Part shown: one piece after another, positions 1 to 6,944 of the stretch
How the letters are laid out: each line of letters begins with the position of its first letter
How positions within the stretch are numbered: the stretch's first letter is position 1
From: an uncultured Dorea sp.
Lineage (GTDB): Bacteria > Bacillota > Clostridia > Lachnospirales > Lachnospiraceae
Assembly: GCA_910584095.1 (NCBI GenBank)
Contig: CAJTYU010000048.1
Location: forward strand, 1 to 11,095
DNA: 11,095 bases
Direction of reading: 5' to 3'
The notes under the pieces: generated by a model
What the model was told of the DNA's origin: nothing
What the model saw: the letters and a program-made list of their open reading frames with translations, nothing else
Databases searched by the model: none
Made by a program: the position numbers and the translations under genes

Positions 1-120
1 TCCGAAGATGATAACGGACATGCAGAAGACGGTTAATGCGCTGCATAATCTATTTTTCATAATAATCCACACCTTCCTCAAACTCCATTTGCTGCCCGGA
101 TATTTAACTATCGCTTTCAT
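1..120 (-). CDS. Start of a possible D12-class DNA adenine methyltransferase (partial, odd continuation)
   Basis: The ORF starts at ATG 120 and runs off the left edge after 40 codons. Its first 14 residues, MKAIVKYPGSKWSL, match the usual opening of D12-class (Dam-like) adenine methyltransferases, where this segment forms the SAM-binding N-terminus. The start is supported by AAGGGG seven bases upstream and a 17-base overlap with the end of the radical SAM gene. After residue 14 the match fades: W-I-I follows at residues 19-21 as in the family, but the expected EPFFGSG region is not seen, and residues 21-40 are a hydrophobic stretch ending SVIIFG. No other frame restores the family sequence. 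It could be a diverged methyltransferase, a truncated remnant, or a chance match. A second start at ATG 60 in the same frame would give a signal-peptide-like N-terminus instead. Confidence 0.35.
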   Translation of the reverse strand, partial: MKAIVKYPGSKWSLRKVWIIMKNRLCSALTVFCMSVIIFG

Positions 121-1051
121 ACCCTATCCCCTTTCTTTTGCAGTATTCTTCCCACGTCTCATTCCGGTAACTGCCACCGTATATGTACCGCTGCTGGAAC
201 TCCAACTGCATTTTATTTGGAATGATTCCTAATCTCTCATTACGTTCTGCCTGTGCATACAAGTTAATAGCCTTGTATCCCTTCAGCGCTTCTACCCTGT
301 CTGCAGCATCCTGAATATTTTCCGTTACAAGAAGATATATAAATATCCTGTATGGTTTTACTCTATATTTCCCCAATAGCTCTATTACATTCCTTACTGG
401 CTCTATCTGGGATTTCTGGTCACAAGAAAACCTTATGAACCGAATCCAATCATTTCTAGACAAAATATCAGCAATCTCATCATTTACCAGTCGTGCATCC
501 ATCCCCTGATTGAGATCAATGCGATATCCGCTCCCAATCAGGCTGATCAATTGCTCTATCCCATATTCACAGGCCAATATATTGTTATCCATCAGTACCA
601 GCTTATTTGTATCCGGCCTTACAATGTCTCTCCATGATCTGTAAGGCCTTATATTCCCTTCTTTTTTCGGTACCACACACCATTGGCAGTGGTTCGGACA
701 TCCCCTTGTAAGGTACCCTATGGCAAAATCACATTCTGGATAAATAGAATAGTCAGGAAACATATTATCTATTTCTGTTGGAAGCTTGTTATCTATCGGC
801 AGGTCCTTATACCCAGTCCCGCCGCGCACCAGATCGTCCACCAGATATAAATACGGATCAGCCGGGGTAAAATCGAATATCTTAGAACTGTATACCCGAT
901 CATACCTATATAGTGGATTCCACCACTCTACAACATCGCCCTGTGCTTTATGCCATGCAGATATCTTCATCAATGCGTAATTGGGAAAAGTCTTACCTTT
1001 GAAGTAATCCTTCTCTGCATCATGCAGCCCAATAATCGTTTTCTCTTTCAC
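104..1051 (-). CDS. Radical SAM enzyme (phage type)
   Basis: This 315-residue protein carries the radical SAM cluster motif CxxxCxxC as C118-P-N-H-C122-Q-W-C125, which binds a [4Fe-4S] cluster that cleaves S-adenosylmethionine. The N-terminal 45 residues (IIGLHDAEKDYF, then FPNYALMKIS) resemble the Rossmann-like region that precedes the radical SAM barrel in B12-binding-type members. I see no DxHxxG cobalamin-ligand motif. LVLMDNN (151-157) and NQGMDARL (181-188) fit barrel strands. The substrate is unknown. GTG 1051 is chosen because AAAGGTG lies five bases upstream and the start overlaps the TGA of the PP-loop gene as GTGA, so the two genes are probably translationally coupled. That coupling with a sulfur-chemistry family suggests a joint modification pathway (inference). 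Confidence 0.85.
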   Translation of the reverse strand: MKEKTIIGLHDAEKDYFKGKTFPNYALMKISAWHKAQGDVVEWWNPLYRYDRVYSSKIFDFTPADPYLYLVDDLVRGGTGYKDLPIDNKLPTEIDNMFPDYSIYPECDFAIGYLTRGCPNHCQWCVVPKKEGNIRPYRSWRDIVRPDTNKLVLMDNNILACEYGIEQLISLIGSGYRIDLNQGMDARLVNDEIADILSRNDWIRFIRFSCDQKSQIEPVRNVIELLGKYRVKPYRIFIYLLVTENIQDAADRVEALKGYKAINLYAQAERNERLGIIPNKMQLEFQQRYIYGGSYRNETWEEYCKRKGIGYESDS

Positions 1052-2196
1052 GGCAGCACCTTTGGAAAATTCTCTAAACCCATTTGTCCATCTATATTTT
1101 TCTTTCTCTCTCGCTCAGCCTTTCGCCTGTCAGCCTTATAATCATTATATTTCGCACGATATTCATAGCTTTTCCCGAATATATTCCATGCAGCTTTTAC
1201 AAGATTCGGCTCATATGGGCGGATAAGTTCCAAGTCATCCACTGCCCTATATGAAATCGGGCATCCGCAGCAACCCGTTCTTTTTAGCCCATATATTTCG
1301 TAAGCATCAGAATACCTGATATTGTAATATTCCTTATACCATGCCTTGTCCTGATCTGTAACATAATACAGTGGGCGTAACCGGTACTGTCCATTGCTTT
1401 GTTGTCCAAAACACAACGCAGTATTGTCTTTGCGGGGAACCGATCTCATTCCTCCTTCTGCCCTACGCTCACCCGTAATTATCATGTCATAATCTTTTTG
1501 TGCATCATATGCAACCTTCTTCTTGCAGTAATCACAACACTTTGCACTAATCTGAAAATCTGGAGGGTATTCCCCGATAAAATCACGCATATACTTCGAC
1601 GAATTAATTACAAGCTGGATATTCGGCCTTGGCTCTCCTGAAGAATTACAGCAACATAGGAAATTGATTACACTTTCGCATTTTGGAAAGCGTTCTTTTA
1701 GCTCTTTCCGTTTCGCTGCTTTATCTTCCGCCTGCTCGTATTCCTCTGCAATCGACAATGGAACTTTCTTCTTCTGCCACTCTGATAATCCAGAAGACAT
1801 GATTTTAGATACGAATGGAATCCCATGTATTCTGCTTGCTGTGACGATATTGATTTTAGGTCTGCATTCTTCAATCTCAACTCCGTATTTTTCAGCCGTA
1901 TCTTTAACATGGTCTTTAATCGCTTTCATTTCCAGACCGGTATTAAAGAAAACATACTTAATCGGCGGAAGGCTAAAAACCTCTCTTGTCCGCTCTATGA
2001 CATCAATCATAATGTCACTATCTGCCCCACCGGAATAGGAGCAAATCGCTTTCGGATGTTCCCTTAGCCGTTTTGCAACAATACTCTGAATTGCCATAAA
2101 TTTTGCCGGTGCATTAAAATCTGCATAATCTGGTCTTTCTGTATAAACCTTGCTTTTATATGTTTCTTTCATCTCTCCAAAGAAGCCCGTGTACAC
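1048..2196 (-). CDS. PAPS-reductase-like PP-loop ATPase with cysteine clusters
   Basis: This 382-residue member of the PAPS reductase/DndC-like adenine nucleotide alpha-hydrolase fold has the PP-loop SGGADSD at residues 55-61, which usually reads SGGKDS, so the lysine is replaced by alanine. FFNTGLE (83-89) and GERRAEGG (242-249) match the family's conserved nucleotide-binding segments. Cysteines cluster at 181-183 (CCC), 220/221/224 (CCDYC) and 309/310/312 (CCGCP). The last two groups resemble the Fe-S ligands of phage and DndC-like members. The C-terminus is basic and charged (about 345-365). True assimilatory sulfate reduction is unlikely in a phage operon; nucleotide or nucleic-acid thiolation or activation is more plausible (inference). 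The start is uncertain: GTG 2196 has a distant AAAGGAG beyond a hairpin, while ATG 2172 (MKETYKSK) has GGAG only two bases away. Confidence 0.85.
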   Translation of the reverse strand: MYTGFFGEMKETYKSKVYTERPDYADFNAPAKFMAIQSIVAKRLREHPKAICSYSGGADSDIMIDVIERTREVFSLPPIKYVFFNTGLEMKAIKDHVKDTAEKYGVEIEECRPKINIVTASRIHGIPFVSKIMSSGLSEWQKKKVPLSIAEEYEQAEDKAAKRKELKERFPKCESVINFLCCCNSSGEPRPNIQLVINSSKYMRDFIGEYPPDFQISAKCCDYCKKKVAYDAQKDYDMIITGERRAEGGMRSVPRKDNTALCFGQQSNGQYRLRPLYYVTDQDKAWYKEYYNIRYSDAYEIYGLKRTGCCGCPISYRAVDDLELIRPYEPNLVKAAWNIFGKSYEYRAKYNDYKADRRKAERERKKNIDGQMGLENFPKVLP

Positions 2197-2225
2197 GTTA
2201 CCCCGGCCGGAGGCTGGCTCCTTTC
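2196..2225 (-). promoter_or_regulatory. GC-rich leader with two exclusive hairpins before the PP-loop gene
   Basis: Reading on the minus strand, AAAGGAG (2225-2219) lies over 20 bases before GTG 2196. Between them is CCAGCCTCCGGCCGGGG. GGAG can pair with the CTCC five bases on, hiding the ribosome site. Alternatively CCTC can pair with GGGG across a five-base loop, which leaves the ribosome site free and brings it to an effective distance of about eight bases from the GTG. This GC content stands out from the AT-rich surroundings. A regulatory role is inference. Confidence 0.3.
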
Positions 2226-2235
2226 TAAGTTTTAT

Positions 2236-2433
2236 TTATCTGCTAATTTTCTTAGCATTACCTTCTCCAAAATAATCAGCATACGCTTTTTGCATCATCT
2301 CAATAAATTCATCAACATGCTCCTTACTTTCAAACACCGGATAATGCCCCGGAACCATCACAATGCCGCTTTCTTTTATTCTTTTATTTGCATAGACTTT
2401 TAATTCCTGTGACATAGAATCATATTTTCCCAC
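2236..2433 (-). CDS. Small protein of unknown function (65 aa)
   Basis: I do not recognise this family. The GTG start at 2433 is supported by AGGGGG eight bases upstream. The product is soluble, with no membrane segment or signal peptide. Residues 1-22 are rich in K, E and S, a central VMVPGHYPVF segment could form a strand-turn, and residues 36-55 (SKEHVDEFIEMMQKAYADYF) look like one amphipathic helix. It sits 30 bases after DUF4317 and 39 bases before the PP-loop gene, so it is probably cotranscribed with both. Confidence 0.65.
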   Translation of the reverse strand: MGKYDSMSQELKVYANKRIKESGIVMVPGHYPVFESKEHVDEFIEMMQKAYADYFGEGNAKKISR

Positions 2434-2463
2434 TTCTAAATCCCCCTACTTTCTATCAGTTCG

Positions 2464-3588
2464 CTATTTTGCATTAACTGCAATCCCATTTACCTCAACC
2501 TCATCGTCTATAGGTATAACCAAACATTTAATTCCGCTAATCTCCAAAATGTTAACAATGCCAGACTGATCAGCATTTACATCGACGACAACCTCCGGTG
2601 TTTTGATGCTGAATTTCTTTGTTTCAGCAATATTTGAAGCGAGAAGGGACCTGTGCGCACCAATGATTTCGTTGTAATCTTTTTCAAAGGTTTTCAGCTT
2701 TTCATCGGGGATCCCGCTGTTAGCCAGAAGCTTTCGGACTTCCTGCTTTCCGAGCTCCAAAGGCTCCGGCTCGTCCTTGGCTTCTTCTATCATTTCATTT
2801 AGGTTTTCGTGGATCGTGCGGATGACGGTATAGTCGCAGTCGTCCTTCAATGTGTTGACAATGATATCCTGAAAGGATTCTTTCTGGGTTCCCGCGCTCA
2901 TAACTTCGCTGCAGCCAAGAACCGAAGCTACAAAGTAATCCTGAAGCTCTTCTGGCTTCTTGGAATAGAAGAGAAGGTGGTGGAGATCAGGGGTGCGGTC
3001 ATTAAACGCTGGGAACAAGAATCCATTTGTCGGTTCACCTACCACCCAGTCACGGATACGGTCCTGAATGCTGTTGATTGAAGGATTGTAACAAAGTCCT
3101 GCTTTTGATAATGCCACAGGGCAGATACAGCAGAGAATATGCTCATATAAGTTTTCTGAAGCATCAAACATCCCGTTTCCGTCAACCGCTTTTCCGGGGA
3201 TATCGTAGACTGCATGAACAAGCATAATCAGATAATTCTCTCCAAAATCATAGGACTCAATAACTTTTCCATAAAATTCATCCACAAGAGCATCATCGGT
3301 AAGCTTACTTTCTTTCAAATTCCTGAGAAATTCATGAGCTCCTCCGGACAGCTCCCGATCCAGCGGAAATCCCATATGTATCAGATTCTTCCCGATAGTT
3401 CCGGAAAGGGCTTTTTTGAAAATATCAAAATATTTGAAAGCCTCCTCTTCTGGAAAGGATAAGAAAGCTTCTTTGAATTTTAAACGCTCTTCCTTATCAC
3501 TGCCTACATAGCACCCACAAATTCGGGTAATAGCACAGTTCTCCGGTGTAAATTGTTTTCTAATCTCTAATATTTCTTTTTTATTCAT
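2464..3588 (-). CDS. DUF4317 family protein
   Basis: This full-length 374-residue protein opens MNKKEILEIRKQFTPEN, followed by RICGCYVG, the hallmark beginning of DUF4317, a family of unknown biochemical function known to me mainly from Firmicute genomes. Other family segments are present in order: LPEEEAFKYFDIFK-like near 40, IRDWVVGEPTNGFLFPAFNDR near 180, HENLNEMIEE near 265, and a C-terminal IKCLVIPIDDEVEVNG segment. Start ATG 3588 has GGAG six bases upstream; an in-frame ATG at 3600 would itself overlap that site and is less likely. No catalytic motif is evident. Its centre (about 2640-3400) seems more GC-rich than the flanking small genes, which would fit acquisition from a host chromosome (impression, not computed). 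It is the clearest non-phage-like gene in the window. Confidence 0.9.
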   Translation of the reverse strand: MNKKEILEIRKQFTPENCAITRICGCYVGSDKEERLKFKEAFLSFPEEEAFKYFDIFKKALSGTIGKNLIHMGFPLDRELSGGAHEFLRNLKESKLTDDALVDEFYGKVIESYDFGENYLIMLVHAVYDIPGKAVDGNGMFDASENLYEHILCCICPVALSKAGLCYNPSINSIQDRIRDWVVGEPTNGFLFPAFNDRTPDLHHLLFYSKKPEELQDYFVASVLGCSEVMSAGTQKESFQDIIVNTLKDDCDYTVIRTIHENLNEMIEEAKDEPEPLELGKQEVRKLLANSGIPDEKLKTFEKDYNEIIGAHRSLLASNIAETKKFSIKTPEVVVDVNADQSGIVNILEISGIKCLVIPIDDEVEVNGIAVNAK

Positions 3589-3606
3589 AATTCTCTCCAT
3601 TCTACG

Positions 3607-3645
3607 ATATACATTTGTATATTTTACTTGTTACATACTGAGTAT
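3607..3645. promoter_or_regulatory. Two palindromes upstream of DUF4317 (candidate operator sites)
   Basis: The gap before DUF4317 holds a perfect 16-base palindrome, ATATACATTTGTATAT read with seven-base arms and a two-base centre (3607-3622), and a second perfect 11-base palindrome ATACTGAGTAT (3635-3645). Their centres are about 25 bases apart. On the minus strand TAAAAT-like bases lie between them, but I see no convincing -35 box. They could bind a regulator of DUF4317 or simply reflect AT-rich DNA. Confidence 0.35.
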
Positions 3646-3650
3646 TTGTA

Positions 3651-3860
3651 CTACGGACCTGACTCTGCTTCCCTGTTTATGGCATCTAGAACATCCAGCA
3701 TAATATCTTTGCAGTACGCATTCCCTTTAGAGTCTGCATATACCTTTTGTACGTAATCCTCAATTTCTTCTGCAGCAATAGCATCAATAACCTTATCCTC
3801 ACATGACTCAATAAGGAATATTGCTTTTTTGAATATCCATTTCAACTGCTTGGTATTCAT
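3651..3860 (-). CDS. Small acidic protein of unknown function (69 aa)
   Basis: I do not recognise this family. ATG 3860 (MNTKQLKWIF) is preferred because AGGA lies nine bases upstream. An in-frame ATG at 3902 would add 14 residues, but its AGGA is only two bases away. The product is predicted to be mostly helical: a basic N-terminal helix, then acidic segments such as AIAAEEIEDYVQK, with cysteines near residues 20 and 50. It is the first gene after the repeat-rich non-coding region and may be transcribed from there. Confidence 0.55.
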   Translation of the reverse strand: MNTKQLKWIFKKAIFLIESCEDKVIDAIAAEEIEDYVQKVYADSKGNAYCKDIMLDVLDAINREAESGP

Positions 3861-3920
3861 AATTTTATTTCCTGTTTTTATACGTTTAATATAATCATCC
3901 ATATTCCTGTCCGCCTGTCA

Positions 3921-4130
3921 GGTAACCATAGTAACCTTTTTTATAACTCAGTAACCAACGTCCGGTTACCGTTCAAACCCACTGTTTACAAATGTCTGCG
4001 TACATTTTTATCATCGGTAACCACAGTAACCGCTCATTTTCTCATGCGCGAGAGTTCTTTCTATAATATTTATTCTTATATACTATATAGGGAATCGCCG
4101 GTTACCCGGTTACTTCGGTTACTGGTTACC
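3921..4130. repeat. GGTTAC/GTAACC iteron cluster, candidate replication origin
   Basis: Ten copies of a six-to-seven-base motif lie in 210 non-coding bases. GTAACC reads on the plus strand within 3921-3927, 3930-3936, 3950-3956, 4016-4022 and 4025-4031. The inverted form GGTTAC starts at 3964, 4100, 4108, 4117 and 4124. Two pairs form near-identical 16-base units (3921-3936 and 4016-4031), and the last four copies are spaced 7-9 bases apart. Between the groups, 4032-4095 is AT-rich with runs such as TATAATATTTATTC. Iterons next to an AT-rich tract, beginning 13 bases after a replication ATPase gene, are the usual layout of a phage or plasmid origin. No gene fits in this gap. Confidence 0.6.
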
Positions 4131-4142
4131 ATTTATTTCAGC

Positions 4143-5998
4143 TTATGTAAATGGCAATTCCTCCTGGTCATACATTTCAGCATACACAAATCCATTCTTA
4201 TCCTCAAATTCATTCAGCTTTAGAAAGACACATCGACTATTCCGGCCATTAATCTTTTTCTGTTTTGTTAGACGCCCTCCGGACACCTGAATCACCGCAT
4301 TCCTATCCGCCCATGACAAGAACGCCTTGTCAGAAAATCCGCCGCTTTTACACAGTTCTTTGAATGCCTGAACATAGATAATCGCATATCCGTCTTCTAT
4401 GATCCCCCATTTCTCAACCTTGGTTTCTATATCAAACCGCTGGCCGTTCATATTGATCTTGTCCAGAATGTAACGGTAACACCGCTCATGTTCTGATAGT
4501 TCATTGTGATCTACCAGTACGGACTTAGCCTCTTCCATGCCAATATATTCCCCATCATGAAAAATATAATCTGTAACAATCCTATCAGCAGTCAGCACAA
4601 TAGATAACGCTATGCTTTGTTTCTGCATCTTGTCATCCTGATATATTTCCCTCTGAATATCCTGCTGCATATCCCGCAGCGCATCTTCTCCCAGCTCTTT
4701 CAATATGTTGACAAACTGCTTTCCAGCATGGCCATAGTTCTTTTTTATTACGTCAAGAGTCTCCTGCGGATCAGAAAACACATAGTCCTTACATTCCACT
4801 TCCAAAATGCGGTTTATTGCCCCTCCCTGAGTCACATAGGAGGACAGGGGGCGCTCTCCATTCGTAAGGATCACATTCTTCCACCGATTCTCCCTCCGGA
4901 TTCCCAGCTCCTTGTTGGAACGGCTCTTTCCCTTGCCGGAGCACAGGTCATATACAAACCCTTCAAAGTTATCCTTAATCCTTGCACTCACCTTACTACT
5001 ATCATCAAGCATTACAGGAAGATGGTTCAGCATATCTGCCCGTACTTCCAGCTGTACCTCCGTTGACTTAAAGTCTCCAATATACTGATTATCAGCAGGA
5101 TCCGCCCACACAGACGCGGCAAGCATAAGAGCTACAGATTTTCCTCCTTCTGTCTCTCCCCACAGATCAACGATGAAAGGTAATGCCCCAGCTTTTTTCA
5201 CAAGAACACTTGCAAAAGACGCTGCCAGCATGAATTTAATTTCAATCTTCCCGGTTTTACGGAGCATCCGGACATGATCCATCCACAGTTTTTTCTTCCC
5301 TTGCGGCCTGATGCTTTCAAACACATTCTTGAACTGCATATCACCATCAAATACAATTTCTGTATCATAAGGCAAAAAACCATCTTTAATCCAGCCAAGT
5401 TTGGCACTTGACATCTGCACTGGTATCTCATTGTCATTCAAATTCTCCACATCCGACAGATATTTTACCAAAAGCTTTGCATTTTCAGATGTTACAGATA
5501 TGCCGAGCTTGGACAATGACACAATCTTACTGGCGGAAGACACTAAATCCTTCGGCACCGTTACTTCTGTCCATTTATGGTTCCGTTTATAAGCCAGACG
5601 CAGCTGCTCCTCGCCTGTCTCCAGATTCTTCATCCTCAAGATTGGAAGAATCGGATGGTAACATGCAAGAACTTCATTGGTATAGTCCTTATTGAATGTA
5701 GAAATTCCTTCATCAGAAGCGATCCATGCCCCGCAGGCCATATTGTCATAGGGACCTGTAAAATTCGTCCACTGGTCTATCATAGACTTCCCCGTACCAG
5801 CCTTTGACTTTGTATCCTTTATCACTTTATTGTATGCTCTCACCAGCTTATTAAACTGAGTCTTAACACCCAGCTCGCCCGCTCCTCACAGGACAACAGC
5901 ATCCTTGCTTTTTTAATCTCGTCCTCCTGATCGAATATTTCCATAAATACTTCTTCAGACAGGATCGACTTTCTATCATATTCAATTAATGGCTTCAC
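4143..5998 (-). CDS. DUF927 primase/helicase-type ATPase, apparently frameshifted near the N-terminus
   Basis: The main frame (566 codons from GTG 5843) has a P-loop GETEGGKS (229-236), a Walker B PVMLDD (276-281), a sensor-like VILTNGE (324-330) and a candidate arginine finger in GGAINRILEVE, all typical of DUF927 helicase-like proteins that unwind DNA at phage and mobile-element origins. GTG 5843 has no ribosome site. The true start is probably GTG 5998, with AGAGG eight bases upstream and a GTGA overlap with the CHC2 gene. That frame reads VKPLIEYDRKSIL and continues to LLSCEERA near 5876. The sense then moves to another frame, GELGVKTQFNKLVRAYNK. One missing base, or loss of one tandem GCGG, would explain the break. 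The 52-codon upstream frame ends at TGA 5842-5840, overlapping GTG 5843, so coupled re-initiation might still yield the ATPase core. Iteron-like repeats follow directly. Confidence 0.8.
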
Positions 5999-6489
5999 TC
6001 ACCTGTCCTCTTTTCATTCAATATTTCATGTATATACAGCTGATACTGCAGGGCATTGTAGCTATCGCACCAGACCTCTGAAAACGGCTCTGACTTGTCC
6101 ATATAGCGCCGGTATATATCAATAAGCATATTATTAAGCCTGCACTTCTTTATGTGCCGTTCTGCCTGCTTCTGACGCATCAATCTGGCTTTCTCCGCTT
6201 TATAAACTGCAAGCTTTGATGCATAAGACGGCTTCCCATAGGTTCCGCCCAGCATTTGAAATGCTTCCTTGAAAGAAACAGAGTAAAACTGTTGTAAAAA
6301 AGTAAAAATATCCCCATTAGCACCGCACCCAAAACAGTTATAATCCTTTTCATATATCTTCATGGATGCTTCTCTGTCTCCCTTATGAAGAGGACAATTG
6401 ATAAATCCGCTGCGGTTCGGCCTTGGCAGCCCGCATCTGGACAGAATATCCCTCATGGAATAAGTCCCTTTTACTTCCTCCTTAGTCAT
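5995..6489 (-). CDS. CHC2 zinc-finger primase-like protein
   Basis: About 164 residues with a DnaG-type CHC2 zinc finger near the N-terminus: C32-P-L-H35 and, after 16 residues, C52-F-G-C55, followed by GANGDIFTF, the usual end of this domain. Residues 11-31 (SMRDILSRCGLPRPNRSGFIN) also match the primase zinc-binding region, which recognises template DNA. The remaining 80 residues are basic and helical, and no TOPRIM or other catalytic domain is present. It therefore probably works with another subunit, most likely the adjacent DUF927 ATPase, to start replication (inference). The start is ambiguous among ATG 6498, 6495 and 6489, all overlapping the end of the ERCC4 gene; I chose 6489 (MTKEEVKG). 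The stop overlaps the next start as GTGA. Confidence 0.8.
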   Translation of the reverse strand: MTKEEVKGTYSMRDILSRCGLPRPNRSGFINCPLHKGDREASMKIYEKDYNCFGCGANGDIFTFLQQFYSVSFKEAFQMLGGTYGKPSYASKLAVYKAEKARLMRQKQAERHIKKCRLNNMLIDIYRRYMDKSEPFSEVWCDSYNALQYQLYIHEILNEKRTGE

Positions 6490-6928
6490 GGCCATCATAT
6501 CCCAGAAGCTCCACGATCTTCTTTGCCGTACTCCGCTTGTCACAAAACAGAAATTCAACGTCATAAGCCATATGTGCCGCATACATCCGGTTCATTAATT
6601 CACGGCCAGATACTTTGGAATATTTATCTTTATACCCCACCACATCCTTTATTGTTTTATATGGTCCGCCATGTTCGCACAATATAATAAATTTGATCCC
6701 TTCCTTTTGTGATCTCCTTATTTCCCTCCAGAACCGGCTCTTATCCGGGGAGCACATATTTTTAAGAAGTTCGCCAAGATTCTTCTTCCTGTCGATTGTA
6801 ATATCCATCCTTTCAGATACCATATAGTCCCCAGTATCAAGCTTTTTCTCTATGTAAGGAATTTTATGGGCTTCAAAATATCGCAGGACCCTTTTATTTT
6901 CTTTTTCTCTTGTATCACATATAATCAT
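6482..6928 (-). CDS. ERCC4-fold (XPF-like) nuclease
   Basis: A 148-residue stand-alone ERCC4 nuclease domain. The catalytic pattern of XPF/Mus81-type enzymes is visible: D5-T-R7-E8 at the start, LDTGDY with D34, and IDRK (45-48), where the classic ERK glutamate is replaced by aspartate. FIILCEHGG (about 79-87) fits the next core strand. Such enzymes cut branched or flapped DNA with Mg2+, so a role in resolving replication or recombination intermediates is likely. ATG 6928 is chosen because GGAAGGTG lies six bases upstream and it begins right after the SSB stop. A longer in-frame version from 6976 would overlap SSB without a ribosome site. No helix-hairpin-helix domain is present, as in other phage members. 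Confidence 0.85.
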   Translation of the reverse strand: MIICDTREKENKRVLRYFEAHKIPYIEKKLDTGDYMVSERMDITIDRKKNLGELLKNMCSPDKSRFWREIRRSQKEGIKFIILCEHGGPYKTIKDVVGYKDKYSKVSGRELMNRMYAAHMAYDVEFLFCDKRSTAKKIVELLGYDGHD

Positions 6929-6944
6929 ATACAGCACCTTCCAA

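Noticed and set aside
50..88. 12-codon ORF MEFEEGVDYYEK on the minus strand
   Set aside because: No ribosome site and it overlaps the better supported ORF starting at 120.
1664..2038. 124-codon open frame on the plus strand
   Set aside because: Opposite the conserved PP-loop gene, with low-complexity serine- and leucine-rich sequence and no ribosome site.
3903..4142. Phage attachment site or CRISPR array
   Set aside because: The repeat is too short and occurs in both orientations, with no regular spacer length and no integrase or cas gene nearby; iterons explain it better.
4617..5066. 149-codon open frame on the plus strand
   Set aside because: It lies wholly opposite the conserved ATPase core of the DUF927 gene, has no ribosome site and shows no recognisable protein sequence; it is a shadow frame.
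5840..5890. Programmed -1 ribosomal frameshift in the DUF927 gene
   Set aside because: Within the window bounded by the stops of the two frames there is no X-XXY-YYZ slippery heptamer in phase; the A6 run upstream is out of phase and lies before a stop in the second frame. An indel fits better.
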